From Nocardia abscessus (GTDB taxonomy: Bacteria; Actinomycetota; Actinomycetes; Mycobacteriales; Mycobacteriaceae), in the NCBI RefSeq assembly GCF_015477775.1, contig NZ_JADLQO010000030.1:1-52049 (forward strand): a DNA stretch of 52,049 nt, read 5' to 3'. The position numbers and the translations under genes are program-made. Shown here piece after piece: positions 6,410 to 15,269 of the stretch; position 1 is the first letter of the stretch, and every line of letters starts with the position of its first letter. Below the pieces are notes generated by a model, which saw only the letters and a list, made by a program, of their open reading frames with translations, did no database searches and was not told where the DNA came from.

Positions 6410-8401
6410 TTAGACGACCCTCGCGGTGATCAGCTTGTTCCAGATCTCGCCTTGGCCGACGATTTCGACTCCCAGTTTCTGCGCCTTGGTCAGTTTGCTC
6501 TGACCGACGTTCGCGCCGGTGATGAGCAGGTGGGTGTTCGCCGAGACCGAGGATGCTACCGTCGCACCCGCTTTTTCGCACAGGCGTTGGAATGTCGGGC
6601 GGGCTACCTTCTCGCCGGAGCGCGGGTCGCTGAGAGTGCCGGTGATCACCACCGTTTTGCCTGCCAGGGGTGCGTCGGCCGCTACGGCAGGGGGGAGGTC
6701 TTCCTCGCGGACGTCTAGGTCGACGCCCGCGGCTCGCAGTCGCTTGAGTTCCTCCCGCAGGCGGGTGAGGTGTGCGACGAGGGAGGCGGCGACCTTCGGT
6801 CCGATGTCCTCCACCGCCACGAGCCGTTCCTCACCTGCATCGGCGACCTCCTCGAGGGAGCGGAATCCCGCGCGGGCCAGGCGTGCGGCGGTGCCGTCGG
6901 AGGCCATCGGGATCGCCAGGCCGATCAGTGCGCGGCGCAGGCCGACTCGGCGGCTGGCGTCGATCGAGTCGATCATGCGCGCGGCGGAGACTTCGCCGAT
7001 GCGGTCGAACTCGAGCAGGCGCTTCTTTGTCAGGGTGTAGAAGTCCGAGGGTTGCTCCAGGATGCCCGCCTCGGCGAGGCGTTCGATCCAGACCGGCCCG
7101 ATGGCGTCGATGTCTGCTGCCGCCCGCGATGCCCAGTGGATCAGCCTGCGCACTGTCTGCGCGGGGCAGGAGAGGTTGGTGCAGAACAGTTCTCGGCTGT
7201 TGCCCTGTTCGGTCACCGGTTGCTCGCAGGAGGGGCAGGTGGTCGGCGGCGCGATCTCGCGTTCTTCGCCGGTGCGTTGGGAGGCGTCGAGCACGCCTGC
7301 GACGAAGGGGATCACGTCGCCGGCGCGGCGCACCAGCACGGTGTCACCGATCTTGATGTCGCGGGCGCGGATCACCTCTTGGTTGGCGAGTGTGGCCTTC
7401 GTGACCGTTGTGCCGCCCACGAACACCGGCTGCAGCCAGGCGACCGGCACGATCTTGCCCGTCTTGCCGACGTCCCAGACCACCTCGGTCAGCAACGTGG
7501 TCTTCTCCTCGGCGGCGAACTTGAACGCCAGCGCGCCACGCGGGGAGTGCGACCGAGTCCCGGCCGCGGCGTAGGCGTCGCGGTCGGCCAGCCGCAGCAC
7601 GGCACCGTCGAGGTCGTAGTCCAGCTCGTTGCGGCCTTGCTCGATCGCGGTGATCGCCGCCTGCGCCTGCTCGGCGTCGGCGCACAGCCGCATCGCCGCC
7701 CCTTCGACCCCCACTGCCCGCAGCCCCTCGGCGAGGTCGGCCGCGGCGCCGCCGAGGGAGGTGTCGAGGTCGAAGCCGAAGAACCGCAGGCGGCGTTCGG
7801 CGACTGTGGCCGGGTCCTTCGCGCGCAGTGTGCCCGCCGCGGCGTTGCGCGGATTGATCAGCGGCTTGTCCGGATGCGCGGTGTTGTAGGCGAGGAAGGT
7901 CGAACGCAGCATCACCGCCTCGCCCCGCACCTCCACCCGTCCCGCGAGGTCGATCCGTTCGGGGACGCCATCGACCAATGCGCTGACCAGCACGGTCACA
8001 TCGTCACCGGTGGTGCCGTCACCGCGGGTAACGGCACGCACCAGCCGCCCGTCCTCGAAGACCAGGGCCAGCGACAAGCCGTCGAGCTTCGGCATCACCA
8101 CCACGGGCTGACCGGGGAAGCGGTCGAAGAACGCCGCGACTTGCTCCGGCTTGGTCGCCTTCTCGAGCGACAGCATCGGACGCGAGTGCCGGACCGGGGC
8201 GTGCAGCACCGCGGGCGCGCCGACCTGCTCCAGCGGGTTCGGGTCGGGCGTGAGGTCGGGGTGCGCCTCGATCAGGCTACGCAGCTCGTCCTCGATCGCG
8301 TCGTACTCGGCGTCCGCGACCAGCGGCGAGCCCTGGTAGTAGGCGTCGCGCAGCGCCACGATCCGGTCCGCGAGCTCTCGGATATGTTCCCCAATGTCCA
8401 C
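6410..8401 (-). CDS. ligA: NAD+-dependent DNA ligase LigA (accessory copy)
   Basis: From a GTG at 8401 the product is about 663 residues with the full LigA order: NMN-binding domain Ia (EYDAIEDELRSLI), adenylation domain with catalytic lysine in MPKLDGLSLAL, OB-fold (VWDVGKTGKIVPVAWLQPV), Cys4 zinc finger (CPSCEQPV then CTNLSCPAQ), helix-hairpin-helix repeats, and a BRCT domain (LAGKTVVITGTLSDPRSGEK). It seals nicks using NAD+. An upstream ATG at 8518 would add 39 low-complexity residues with no domain match, so the GTG is preferred. The housekeeping ligA is expected elsewhere; this looks like an extra copy (inference). Confidence 0.9.
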   Translation of the reverse strand: MDIGEHIRELADRIVALRDAYYQGSPLVADAEYDAIEDELRSLIEAHPDLTPDPNPLEQVGAPAVLHAPVRHSRPMLSLEKATKPEQVAAFFDRFPGQPVVVMPKLDGLSLALVFEDGRLVRAVTRGDGTTGDDVTVLVSALVDGVPERIDLAGRVEVRGEAVMLRSTFLAYNTAHPDKPLINPRNAAAGTLRAKDPATVAERRLRFFGFDLDTSLGGAAADLAEGLRAVGVEGAAMRLCADAEQAQAAITAIEQGRNELDYDLDGAVLRLADRDAYAAAGTRSHSPRGALAFKFAAEEKTTLLTEVVWDVGKTGKIVPVAWLQPVFVGGTTVTKATLANQEVIRARDIKIGDTVLVRRAGDVIPFVAGVLDASQRTGEEREIAPPTTCPSCEQPVTEQGNSRELFCTNLSCPAQTVRRLIHWASRAAADIDAIGPVWIERLAEAGILEQPSDFYTLTKKRLLEFDRIGEVSAARMIDSIDASRRVGLRRALIGLAIPMASDGTAARLARAGFRSLEEVADAGEERLVAVEDIGPKVAASLVAHLTRLREELKRLRAAGVDLDVREEDLPPAVAADAPLAGKTVVITGTLSDPRSGEKVARPTFQRLCEKAGATVASSVSANTHLLITGANVGQSKLTKAQKLGVEIVGQGEIWNKLITARVV

Positions 8402-8720
8402 GGTGGTGACGCTACCGATCCCCACCGACGTCGAACGGGAACGCGGGTGTGGGCGCTGGGCCTGATCGCGATGTGCCTTTTGGTTGTGGGCTGGGCGGGT
8501 TTCTCTTTCGATGCTCATGAGGTCCTATCAGTGTTCATGGTCGTGGGCTGGATTCGATGGGAGGCCATCACCTATGCACCCCACCGTTGCTGAACGTGGA
8601 GGAAGCGCCACACGTGAAGGCTTCCGGCAGTTACCGAACAGCTGCATGGCTGGCGGCAGCGCGGCAGCTGGTGGCCTGCCTATCGCGGGTTTGGCGGTCG
8701 CTTCGAGTTGGGTGCGGTGT

Positions 8721-10466
8721 TCAGAGTGTGGGGCCTGCTTGCGGCCCGGGTGGTGGAGCAGCTGCGGATTCTGGTGACGCAGCAGGTGATGCCCAGGATG
8801 CGTGTGGCATCGCTGGCAGTGCGGCCAAGAGGTCTGTGGTACCGGCGGCCAGGCTGGGGCTGGTGCGGGAGCGGCCGGAGTTGCCTGGCGATTGGTGCGT
8901 GCCGATCCCGCGCGGCAGATCGGGACCGTGACCGCTCGCAGGGGTGGCCCAGTATTCGTCGCGTTCGATGCCGTCGTGGGCGTGGTGGTAGGCAAAGTCG
9001 ATGGTGTCGTGCAGAGTGCGGAGAATGTCGGTGCGCGCCTCGCCGGGCACGCCGCCGTGGGTCAGCCGCCGACCGAACTCGTTTGCCAGCGTCGTGCATT
9101 CGGTGCGCGCCGTGTCGATGTCGACCGTCCAGCGGTGAGCTAACGCGCTGAGATGGATGCTGACCCGCTCCCACGAGCTGCGAATCGGCTCGGCGTCGGT
9201 GTTGGTCAGCTCCCGCACCCCGGTGCCGGCCGCGTCGAGGGCGGCGATGAGTCGGTGTTCGGCGACCTCAAGCGTGTCGCGGCCGATCCGGTCGTGTTGT
9301 TGTTGGTCGGCGAGGTGTTTGGAGTGCTGGTCGATCAGCAGCAGATCGGGTAGCGCGAAATCGCCGTGATCGATTTCGTGGACCAGGCAGCGGATCATGT
9401 CGCGTTCGAGACTGTGGAGTCCGGCGCTGTTGTCGGCGATCGAAGACAGGTCGCGCCGATGGTGGTCCATGCGAGCCAGAAGGTCGTCGATGTCGATGAT
9501 GTGTTCACCGAGCGGCAGGTCGGGGTCCGCGGCCACGCGGTCGGCGTAGGCGGCCATCGTGGCCGCGGCATCGGCGTAGTCGCGCAGCATGCTTCGCACC
9601 TGGTCACGATCGACGTCACGACCCGGCGGCGCGGCGCTCCCTTCGGCCGAGACGGTTTCTGTGGGTGTGGTGTCGGCAGTGGGCCCGATGTTTCGCGCCG
9701 CCACGCCGGCCTCGGCGCGCCGGGCTCCGGGTTCTGCTGTGGATTGAGGGCTGGGGTCGAGGAGTGTCGGGGATGAGCGCAGGTCGAAGGTTTCCGGTTG
9801 CCATCCCGAAAGGTAGGTGAGCCCGAACTGGACGATCTCTCGAGTGGCAGGTGGGACTTCGGCGCGCTGCATCGCCGCGTCGATGTCGTGGCGGATGGCG
9901 TCGAGCCGGAGGCGTTCGGTGTGGTCGGCGGATCGGGAGAACGACATCGTCCACCGGTGCAGCTGCTGATCGATCTCGCTGCGGCGCTCGGCAGGGACCC
10001 CGGCCAGTGTGTTGTCGGCGAATTTTCTGGCTGAGATGCCTCGGTTGAAGGCGCTGACGCGCTCGCTGGTCCATTCCGCCCAGCCGGGGTCGACGGCGGG
10101 ATCTACGGTGACCGTGCCGGTGTCGGGGTCGAGGATCAGCCCGGACTCGTCGTGAAAGCTCTCGATCAGGTTGGCGAGGGTTTCCGCGGCGAGCGTCGAG
10201 TCGCTACGCCACAGCCACGCGTCGGTCAGCGCGGCCGCCAGCTGCTCGTCCGAGCCTTGGTAGTCCAGCTGCAGCATCCGCTGGTGGGCCGCGGCACGCC
10301 GGCGGGAGATCATGTCGTCACCGCCGGTGAGCCCCGAACTGCTGTCGGGGTGGCCCGAGACCCACTGCGAGAGCAGCACGCTCGCGCGGTGCTGCGCCAC
10401 TTTGATCAGCAGATGCGCCATCCGCTGTCCTCGCCCGGCCACTCCCGTCGCCAGCGGCGCGCTCAT
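8721..10466 (-). CDS. Large hypothetical protein, 581 residues
   Basis: Soluble, mostly alpha-helical protein without a signal peptide. N-terminal part begins APLATGVAGRGQRMAHLLIK. A Pro/Thr/Ala linker sits near residues 255-285, a second helical half contains HLADQQQHDRIGRDTLEVAE, and the C-terminal 60 residues are Pro/Ala-rich. No catalytic motif recognised. The ATG at 10466 overlaps the stop of a short upstream ORF (TGATG), suggesting coupled translation; a GTG one codon upstream is an alternative. Frame and codon use are consistent throughout. Function unknown. Confidence 0.65.
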   Translation of the reverse strand: MSAPLATGVAGRGQRMAHLLIKVAQHRASVLLSQWVSGHPDSSSGLTGGDDMISRRRAAAHQRMLQLDYQGSDEQLAAALTDAWLWRSDSTLAAETLANLIESFHDESGLILDPDTGTVTVDPAVDPGWAEWTSERVSAFNRGISARKFADNTLAGVPAERRSEIDQQLHRWTMSFSRSADHTERLRLDAIRHDIDAAMQRAEVPPATREIVQFGLTYLSGWQPETFDLRSSPTLLDPSPQSTAEPGARRAEAGVAARNIGPTADTTPTETVSAEGSAAPPGRDVDRDQVRSMLRDYADAAATMAAYADRVAADPDLPLGEHIIDIDDLLARMDHHRRDLSSIADNSAGLHSLERDMIRCLVHEIDHGDFALPDLLLIDQHSKHLADQQQHDRIGRDTLEVAEHRLIAALDAAGTGVRELTNTDAEPIRSSWERVSIHLSALAHRWTVDIDTARTECTTLANEFGRRLTHGGVPGEARTDILRTLHDTIDFAYHHAHDGIERDEYWATPASGHGPDLPRGIGTHQSPGNSGRSRTSPSLAAGTTDLLAALPAMPHASWASPAASPESAAAPPPGPQAGPTL

Positions 10467-10543
10467 CACCGGACCCCCGCGGCCCTGGGCGCGAGCGCGT
10501 GGGGTGGGTGGTCACCGATGACTGTGGTGAGGTGGAGGTCCAT
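10466..10543 (-). CDS. Possible leader ORF coupled to the 581-residue gene
   Basis: A 25-codon ORF starting MDLHLTTVIGDHPPHALAP whose TGA overlaps the next ATG (TGATG), the classic geometry of translational coupling. Ribosome-binding site is weak (GAAGTGAAGCGACG). The 260 bp upstream have no convincing gene, so this may be the first ORF of the transcript. Could be coincidence. Confidence 0.3.
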   Translation of the reverse strand: MDLHLTTVIGDHPPHALAPRAAGVR

Positions 10544-10806
10544 CGTCGCTTCACTTCGCAGGCTGGATGCAAGGTCAACTCACCCGGGCCGGGCACACGT
10601 GATCGGCCGTCCGGCCGATGTGCCTGGGGGGCTGGATCAGCCGTCGACAACGCGGTGTCGGGTTCGGCTGTTCGGTTTCCATCACAGCTGCTGAGACCGA
10701 GGTCATGGCAGTGCTCGGTGCGCTGCATCCTGCATTGATGCGCGCCAGCCTCACAGTCGATGAGCGCTGTGCACTGATCAGGGCGGGGCGTCAATGGGCG
10801 CGGGAA

Positions 10807-11316
10807 TCAGGGCCGGCCGGTTTTCGTGGTGGTGCCGGGTGCGGCGGGCAGCGCGTTGCTCTGCGGTAGCGGCATCCATGGTCGTCCGTGCGGGTGGTAG
10901 CGGCGATCGAGCCAGTGGATTTCCTGACCGCAGGTGGCGCCGACGACTCGCGCCCATGGCAGTTGGCGGTCCTGGTGGCGCTGTAGCGATTCGAGTAGGG
11001 CCCGTGCCGGCGGGGTGAAGCGATTGAGGATCGGGTGCTTCGAATCGGAAAGCATGAGTGTGCTGCCCGCCCGATCGGTCGGGGTTTTGGCTTCGCTGTC
11101 GAGGGCGCGCAGCACCCCAACCGAAAACCCCAACTCGGACATGATGACGGCGACCAGGCAGCACGCAGCGCCGGCGACGACGTAGCGCGGCGCGTGCCCG
11201 GTCGCGACATGCCGATCACGGCGATCCGGGTCAGCGGTGGTGACAGCGACGAGCACGGTGTAGACCTCGGTGACGTCGAATCGACGACGCGGGCCGCGGC
11301 GCGAGCGTTTGCCCAT
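10807..11316 (-). CDS. Hypothetical membrane-anchored protein
   Basis: A 169-residue protein. The ATG at 11316 is preceded by AAAGGAAG. It begins with a basic N-terminus (MGKRSRRGPRRRF). One hydrophobic segment near residues 45-65 (VVAGAACCLVAVIMSELGF) is likely membrane-spanning. The rest is polar, with a conserved-looking RVVGATCGQEIHWLDRRY block. The basic N-terminus suggests it faces the cytoplasm, with the C-terminal domain outside (inference). No family recognised. Confidence 0.6.
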   Translation of the reverse strand: MGKRSRRGPRRRFDVTEVYTVLVAVTTADPDRRDRHVATGHAPRYVVAGAACCLVAVIMSELGFSVGVLRALDSEAKTPTDRAGSTLMLSDSKHPILNRFTPPARALLESLQRHQDRQLPWARVVGATCGQEIHWLDRRYHPHGRPWMPLPQSNALPAAPGTTTKTGRP

Positions 11317-11442
11317 GAGACATCTTCCTTTCGTGATCGACACTTCGATGACAGCCGCTGCCGGCACCGCGGGAGTGCCGGGCCGGGTACAGGTTGCTGG
11401 TGGGAAGGTCGCCGGTGCTTGGGTGAGGCCGCGTCGACAACC

Positions 11443-11997
11443 TCAGACAGGCTCGCTGTCGTGGAGTGTTGCCAGTGGTCGCGGTGTTCGCCCGTCCCAC
11501 ACCAGCACCGTGCGGCCGCGGTCGTGACAGCGGTGGGCGAAGACGGCGGGGACTGCGCAATAGTTCTGTCCGCGGACGCCGTGCTGATCGAGGTGTTCGC
11601 CGACGTTGTCGGCCAGCCAGTACGCGACGAAACTGCGGCGGCCTTGCTCCTCGGGCTTGTCGTCGCGGAACTCGATCATGGTCAGTTCACGATTGCCGCG
11701 GAAGTGTTCGATATCAGGACCCGACCACGGCCGCGCCTGTGACAGCGGGCGATACCAGTAATCCGTCGGATACATTCCGTGCTGCTTGGTCCAGTTCCAG
11801 TTGCGGAGACTGGTAGATCCGCAGGCGCAGGGTGCCGTCGAAGCCCGGTTACGCTCCGCGTGACCAATCAGCACGTTGGTACCCCAGCAGTCGCGCATCG
11901 GTGACGCTGGGCCCTTGTTCTCGGTGCCGACCAGCAACATCTCGTCCGGCCGGACCAGAATGCCACCGATAGCCTCCACCGGTTCGATGATCGGCAC
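11443..11997 (-). CDS. Hypothetical protein, 184 residues
   Basis: GTG start preceded by GAGG. Soluble protein with several Trp/Tyr-rich blocks (TDYWYRPLSQARPW, SFVAYWLADNVGEHL, RTVLVWDGRTP). A start further upstream would run into non-coding sequence. No recognised domain and no membrane span. It lies downstream of the NERD gene on the same strand, separated by about 250 bp, so co-transcription is uncertain. Confidence 0.55.
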   Translation of the reverse strand: MPIIEPVEAIGGILVRPDEMLLVGTENKGPASPMRDCWGTNVLIGHAERNRASTAPCACGSTSLRNWNWTKQHGMYPTDYWYRPLSQARPWSGPDIEHFRGNRELTMIEFRDDKPEEQGRRSFVAYWLADNVGEHLDQHGVRGQNYCAVPAVFAHRCHDRGRTVLVWDGRTPRPLATLHDSEPV

Positions 11998-12246
11998 CGC
12001 TACCGCCTCGGGGGGCGATCCGATAGACCCGGCCGTCGCAGAGATCGGGTCACGAACATCCGTCCCGGCTGCTGGCGGACATGCCGATCACCGAGGTCGC
12101 ACCGGGGCAGTCGATCCGCTGCCCGTACGCTTTGCCCCCGCGGCGCGTTGCCGTACCTCGTCGACGGTCCAGCCACTCGGAAGAATGCCCTCGTTCACCA
12201 ACTGATTGTTTGCAGTAACCGTGCGATCGAAGCGATCCAGCGCGAA

Positions 12247-12855
12247 CTACGAATGGAGGGGACCAGCCCCGAGATGGTCTGTCGCCGGGACTATCCCGGC
12301 GGATTCTAAAGCCTCTCCCACCCGGGCAACCCGACCGGCTGTCATTCGGATTCGAGCATCGTGGGTAGGCCGCGCGAGTCTCTTCATCATCTCCTCGACC
12401 GACACCACGTACCGGCGATCCCGCGCCGGTACGGCGGCGCGCACGCTGTCATTGGTCAGACAAACCAACGCGCGGATGTACACGTCCTCTCCCGCAGCAC
12501 GCAGCAAGCGCGCGAGCGCTGAGCTCTTGTACGCTGTCAGCTGGAGCGCATCGGCGTGCTCGATCACCTCACCAGCCTCGGTGGTTTGGATCCATGTGCC
12601 GCCCTTCGCCTCGATATCTCCTCGCCAGGATTTGAGCTCGACCATGTATATCCCGTTCGGCGAGGTGATCAGAAGATCCACCTCGTGCATGCCGCCTTGT
12701 GCTGTGGCGAAACTGAAGTTCGACCACGCGCGCCAGGGGTCGGCATCGGGCAGGGCCCGACGAATACGCGCCAGCCCGGATCGCTCGTGCGCGAATACCG
12801 ATTCATTGATCGCTGTCCAACGGGGGCGGCCGTATGGTCTGTGCTGCGGAATCAT
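12247..12855 (-). CDS. NERD-domain protein, probably truncated (PglW N-terminus-like)
   Basis: A NERD (nuclease-related) domain: FAHERSGLARIRRALPDADP, GMHEVDLLITSPNGIYMVEL followed by KSWRGDI. The E-V-D...E-x-K core is the nuclease-like signature. Order and wording resemble the N-terminus of PglW, the NERD-kinase protein of type 2 BREX phage defence, but the kinase portion is absent and the ORF stops after about 200 residues. The TAG at the end is followed by a short in-frame open stretch, consistent with decay of a longer gene. The ATG at 12855 was chosen; an earlier ATG at 12957 adds a low-complexity extension. Confidence 0.55.
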   Translation of the reverse strand: MIPQHRPYGRPRWTAINESVFAHERSGLARIRRALPDADPWRAWSNFSFATAQGGMHEVDLLITSPNGIYMVELKSWRGDIEAKGGTWIQTTEAGEVIEHADALQLTAYKSSALARLLRAAGEDVYIRALVCLTNDSVRAAVPARDRRYVVSVEEMMKRLARPTHDARIRMTAGRVARVGEALESAGIVPATDHLGAGPLHS

Positions 12856-13181
12856 TCGCGGATGCGGCGTTGGATCTTTGGGGTAGCCCACTGCGTTGCT
12901 CTTCCTCTGAGGCGACGAATTTGCCGATCTATATCTGTAGTAGTCGGATGTCCGCAACGGAACCCATCACCGGTTCCAGGCCCGCTCATACCGCCTTCCC
13001 GCGGTTGTGGGCTGCGCAGCATCCGAGCACCTCGATCGATCTCGGCGAGCACATGCGATCAGGGCGTGCGCAGTTCGCGATCAGGGATCGAGCGCCACAT
13101 CGGGAGAGGTTCGCGGTGCGGCCGCGCTGTTTGGGGTGGCAGAACCGGTAGCGCGACGAAGGCCAGGGCGCAGAGTCCCTG

Positions 13182-13937
13182 TCAGTCCCGCAGCCTCGAT
13201 CGCGTTGCCGATTCCGGAGCCGGCCGTCTGTGCCCGGATCTTGTCGAGGATGGTCTCGAGGTCGCGGTGGTTGGTGGGATCCAGCACCGCGGGCGCGGTG
13301 GGGTCGGCGCGCGGGACGTGATGCGCCGGAAAACCCCGAGCAGGACACGATGGTCGGTCGGCTTGCGGCCACCGGTGTCACGTGACCACATCCCCGCCCA
13401 GTTCCACTCCTTCGTAGTGACCTGGCTGTAGTCCAATTCGTAGCGCCCGGAGACGACTTGGCGGTCGAGAAACAACTTCTCGCTGCGTCCGTTCCCTTCA
13501 CGGAACGGGTGGGCGAAGTTGAGTAGCATGTGGGAGCGCGCGGCGCGGTCGACGAACTGATCAAGATCCAGGCCGGGCCAGTCGATTTCACGAATTTCGG
13601 CGCTCGCTTCGGTGAGGTAGTCCTCGAGCACGGACGGGCTAGCGAATTCGAAGTTCTCACCCTTGAACAGCCTGACGGTGCGGAATTCTCCGGCCCAGTC
13701 GTAGATGTTCGAGAACAGGTGACGGTGGATGGCGCACCACTCCGCCGCATCGCCGGTGGCAGGAATGTCGGCGCGGCCCTGCTCGATCTCGATCGAGCGC
13801 AGCGCGGTTTCGCGGTACTCGCGTGCGGCGAGTTGTTCGGGGTCGCGTATTCCGTATCGGTTGCGCAGAACATCGCTGCGCACCCCGTCCTCGGCGGGCC
13901 ACAGGTAGGGGTCGGCCCATTCCGGGGTGTCGGGCAT
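13182..13937 (-). CDS. Fic-domain AMP-transferase toxin with frameshifted C-terminus
   Basis: Contains the complete Fic core with FAHPFREGNGRSEKLFLDRQ (HPFx[D/E]GNGR motif, His near residue 143). Fic proteins transfer AMP (or other groups) from ATP to target hydroxyls. The start overlaps the stop of the antitoxin gene (TGATG). Near 13309-13315, inside a CGCGCG run, the frame changes. The alternative frame continues to 13081 as AVLDPTNHRDLETILDKIRA then IGNAIEAAGLTG, matching the tail of the Fic at 15270-16136. The core is intact but the native tail is lost or mis-sequenced. Confidence 0.75.
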   Translation of the reverse strand: MPDTPEWADPYLWPAEDGVRSDVLRNRYGIRDPEQLAAREYRETALRSIEIEQGRADIPATGDAAEWCAIHRHLFSNIYDWAGEFRTVRLFKGENFEFASPSVLEDYLTEASAEIREIDWPGLDLDQFVDRAARSHMLLNFAHPFREGNGRSEKLFLDRQVVSGRYELDYSQVTTKEWNWAGMWSRDTGGRKPTDHRVLLGVFRRITSRAPTPPRPRCWIPPTTATSRPSSTRSGHRRPAPESATRSRLRD

Positions 13938-14179
13938 CAGCGCGGCCGCGGCCTGTGACTGCGACGCGCGGCCCAGTCGTCGGAGCGTCTGTTGTACTCC
14001 TCGGGGGTGATCGTCCCGGTCACTGCCGCGATCAGATCGGCGAGGGTCTCACGGTCGGGTTCGATCCCTACTTCTTGAGCGTGGTTGGCTACCGTCCAGG
14101 TGATCGCGCGGCGGGTCGGCCCGTCCAGGGATTCGAAGGGATCCGGGTACCGAAGCTCCCAGTCCTTGGCACCTTCCAC
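13937..14179 (-). CDS. VbhA-like antitoxin of the adjacent Fic protein
   Basis: An 80-residue helical protein, GTG start preceded by GGGAGG, stop overlapping the Fic start. It aligns with the antitoxin at 17294-17527: ETLADLIAAVTGTITPEEYN against DSVADLVALLTGAIDEHEYD. Class I Fic antitoxins block ATP binding through an alpha-inh helix with motif [S/T]xxxE[G/N]. Here the corresponding stretch is NHAQEVG, with one extra residue and no Ser/Thr at the first position, so the motif is atypical. Gene order and overlap support the assignment. Confidence 0.65.
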   Translation of the reverse strand: MEGAKDWELRYPDPFESLDGPTRRAITWTVANHAQEVGIEPDRETLADLIAAVTGTITPEEYNRRSDDWAARRSHRPRPR

Positions 14180-14201
14180 GGCCGACCTCCCGCAGCATTG
14201 A

Positions 14202-14396
14202 TCAACTGCTGTCAAGTCTGCCGACGTGCCCGGTGATGTGCCAGCGCCGAGATCTATGGTCGAGGGCCGCGTAACGGCCGGCGTGCTCGAACGGGGTCCA
14301 GCGGGCGTGTCCTGACGGCCTGCGCCGTTCGACGACGAGTGCAGCGACGGAGCTGGCGCACTGTGCCCGAGTGCGTGCTCGCCAGAGCAGCATCAT
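14202..14396 (-). CDS. Small hypothetical protein coupled to the upstream 207-residue gene
   Basis: A 64-residue basic ORF whose ATG overlaps the stop of the preceding gene (ATGA), typical of translational coupling. It contains ARWTPFEHAGRYAALDHRSR followed by RWHITGHVGRL. No domain recognised. It ends 22 bp before the Fic antitoxin start, so all four genes (15016 down to 13182) may form one transcript. Confidence 0.45.
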   Translation of the reverse strand: MMLLWRARTRAQCASSVAALVVERRRPSGHARWTPFEHAGRYAALDHRSRRWHITGHVGRLDSS

Positions 14397-15016
14397 GTCT
14401 TCGGTCGGTATCCGAAGCTGTGGTAGGTGCCACGGGCCGCCATGACCGCGGCGGTGAGTGCTTCATTGACACCGAGGGCCCGCCGATAGTTGGGCACGTG
14501 GGGGTCGTGGCACATTCCGTGGGAGATGTACCATTCGGCGGCGACGTCATCGGAGTTCGGTGTTCCTCCGCGCCAGTGCTGCCCAGAACCTGGGCAGGTG
14601 GACCGCCGCCCCGAGACCCATTCGTAGGCCTCGATCTGGCCTGTGATCCAGTCGTCGGGCTCGGCGTCGGCGCCGGAGTGGTCACGGGCAAACGCAAGCC
14701 CCTCCTCGATCGCCGGCAGCGGTGACTGAACGGGCGCAGGCGGAAGGATCCGCAATGCGCGGGCGATCGATAGTGGATCTGCCTGTGTTCTGCGCATCAC
14801 AGCGAGCGTGACATCTCCTGGCCATTGCAGCAGTGGACGCGCTGTTCCGGCGATCCAGAAATCTGGCTGCTCGCCAGTATTTTCGTCGCGCCACAACTGC
14901 ACCCAGTAGCAGTCGAGTTCCCACCCCCAGAGGCTTCGCTGTTCCCAGCCATCCAGCCACACCGCGTCGGTGAATTCCTCCTCGCGGCGGCGCATGAAAT
15001 TGACCGTATGATCCAT
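14393..15016 (-). CDS. Hypothetical protein, 207 residues
   Basis: ATG at 15016 with a purine-rich stretch GAAGGTTCGAAGAGA in front. Trp-rich N-terminal half (VWLDGWEQRSLWGWELDCYW, VQLWRDENTG) and a C-terminal half with DDVAAEWYISHGMCHDPHVP. Soluble, no signal peptide. No family recognised. It sits between two Fic genes, with a coupled small gene behind it, which suggests accessory cargo. Confidence 0.6.
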   Translation of the reverse strand: MDHTVNFMRRREEEFTDAVWLDGWEQRSLWGWELDCYWVQLWRDENTGEQPDFWIAGTARPLLQWPGDVTLAVMRRTQADPLSIARALRILPPAPVQSPLPAIEEGLAFARDHSGADAEPDDWITGQIEAYEWVSGRRSTCPGSGQHWRGGTPNSDDVAAEWYISHGMCHDPHVPNYRRALGVNEALTAAVMAARGTYHSFGYRPKT

Positions 15017-15269
15017 TCTCTTCGAACCTTCCGTGTCGTACCGGACCACGACATACCCCCGGCCAGCGGTATCGCTGCCGGATCGTGTTCGGCGTGTGTG
15101 CGTCCTGTCGCAGCGGCCCTGGGTGTGCAGCATCAGACGAGTGGCGGCCGCCGCGGGGTCGGGAGATGACCTGTACGGTCGCCTGCCGCCCGACAGTGAC
15201 CTGACCATGTTTTCCTCGGTGCTGGGCGGTTGTGTCCGGTCCGTGACGAGGCTCGATGAAGCGGGCACG

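Noticed and set aside
8151..8339. Repeated-looking GC-rich segment inside ligA as a possible CRISPR or tandem repeat
   Set aside because: No repeat unit with regular spacing; only normal codon periodicity of a GC-rich gene.
6770..8593. 607-codon open frame opposite ligA
   Set aside because: Mirror of the high-GC ligA codons; His/Arg/Gly/Asp-biased composition with no recognisable fold.
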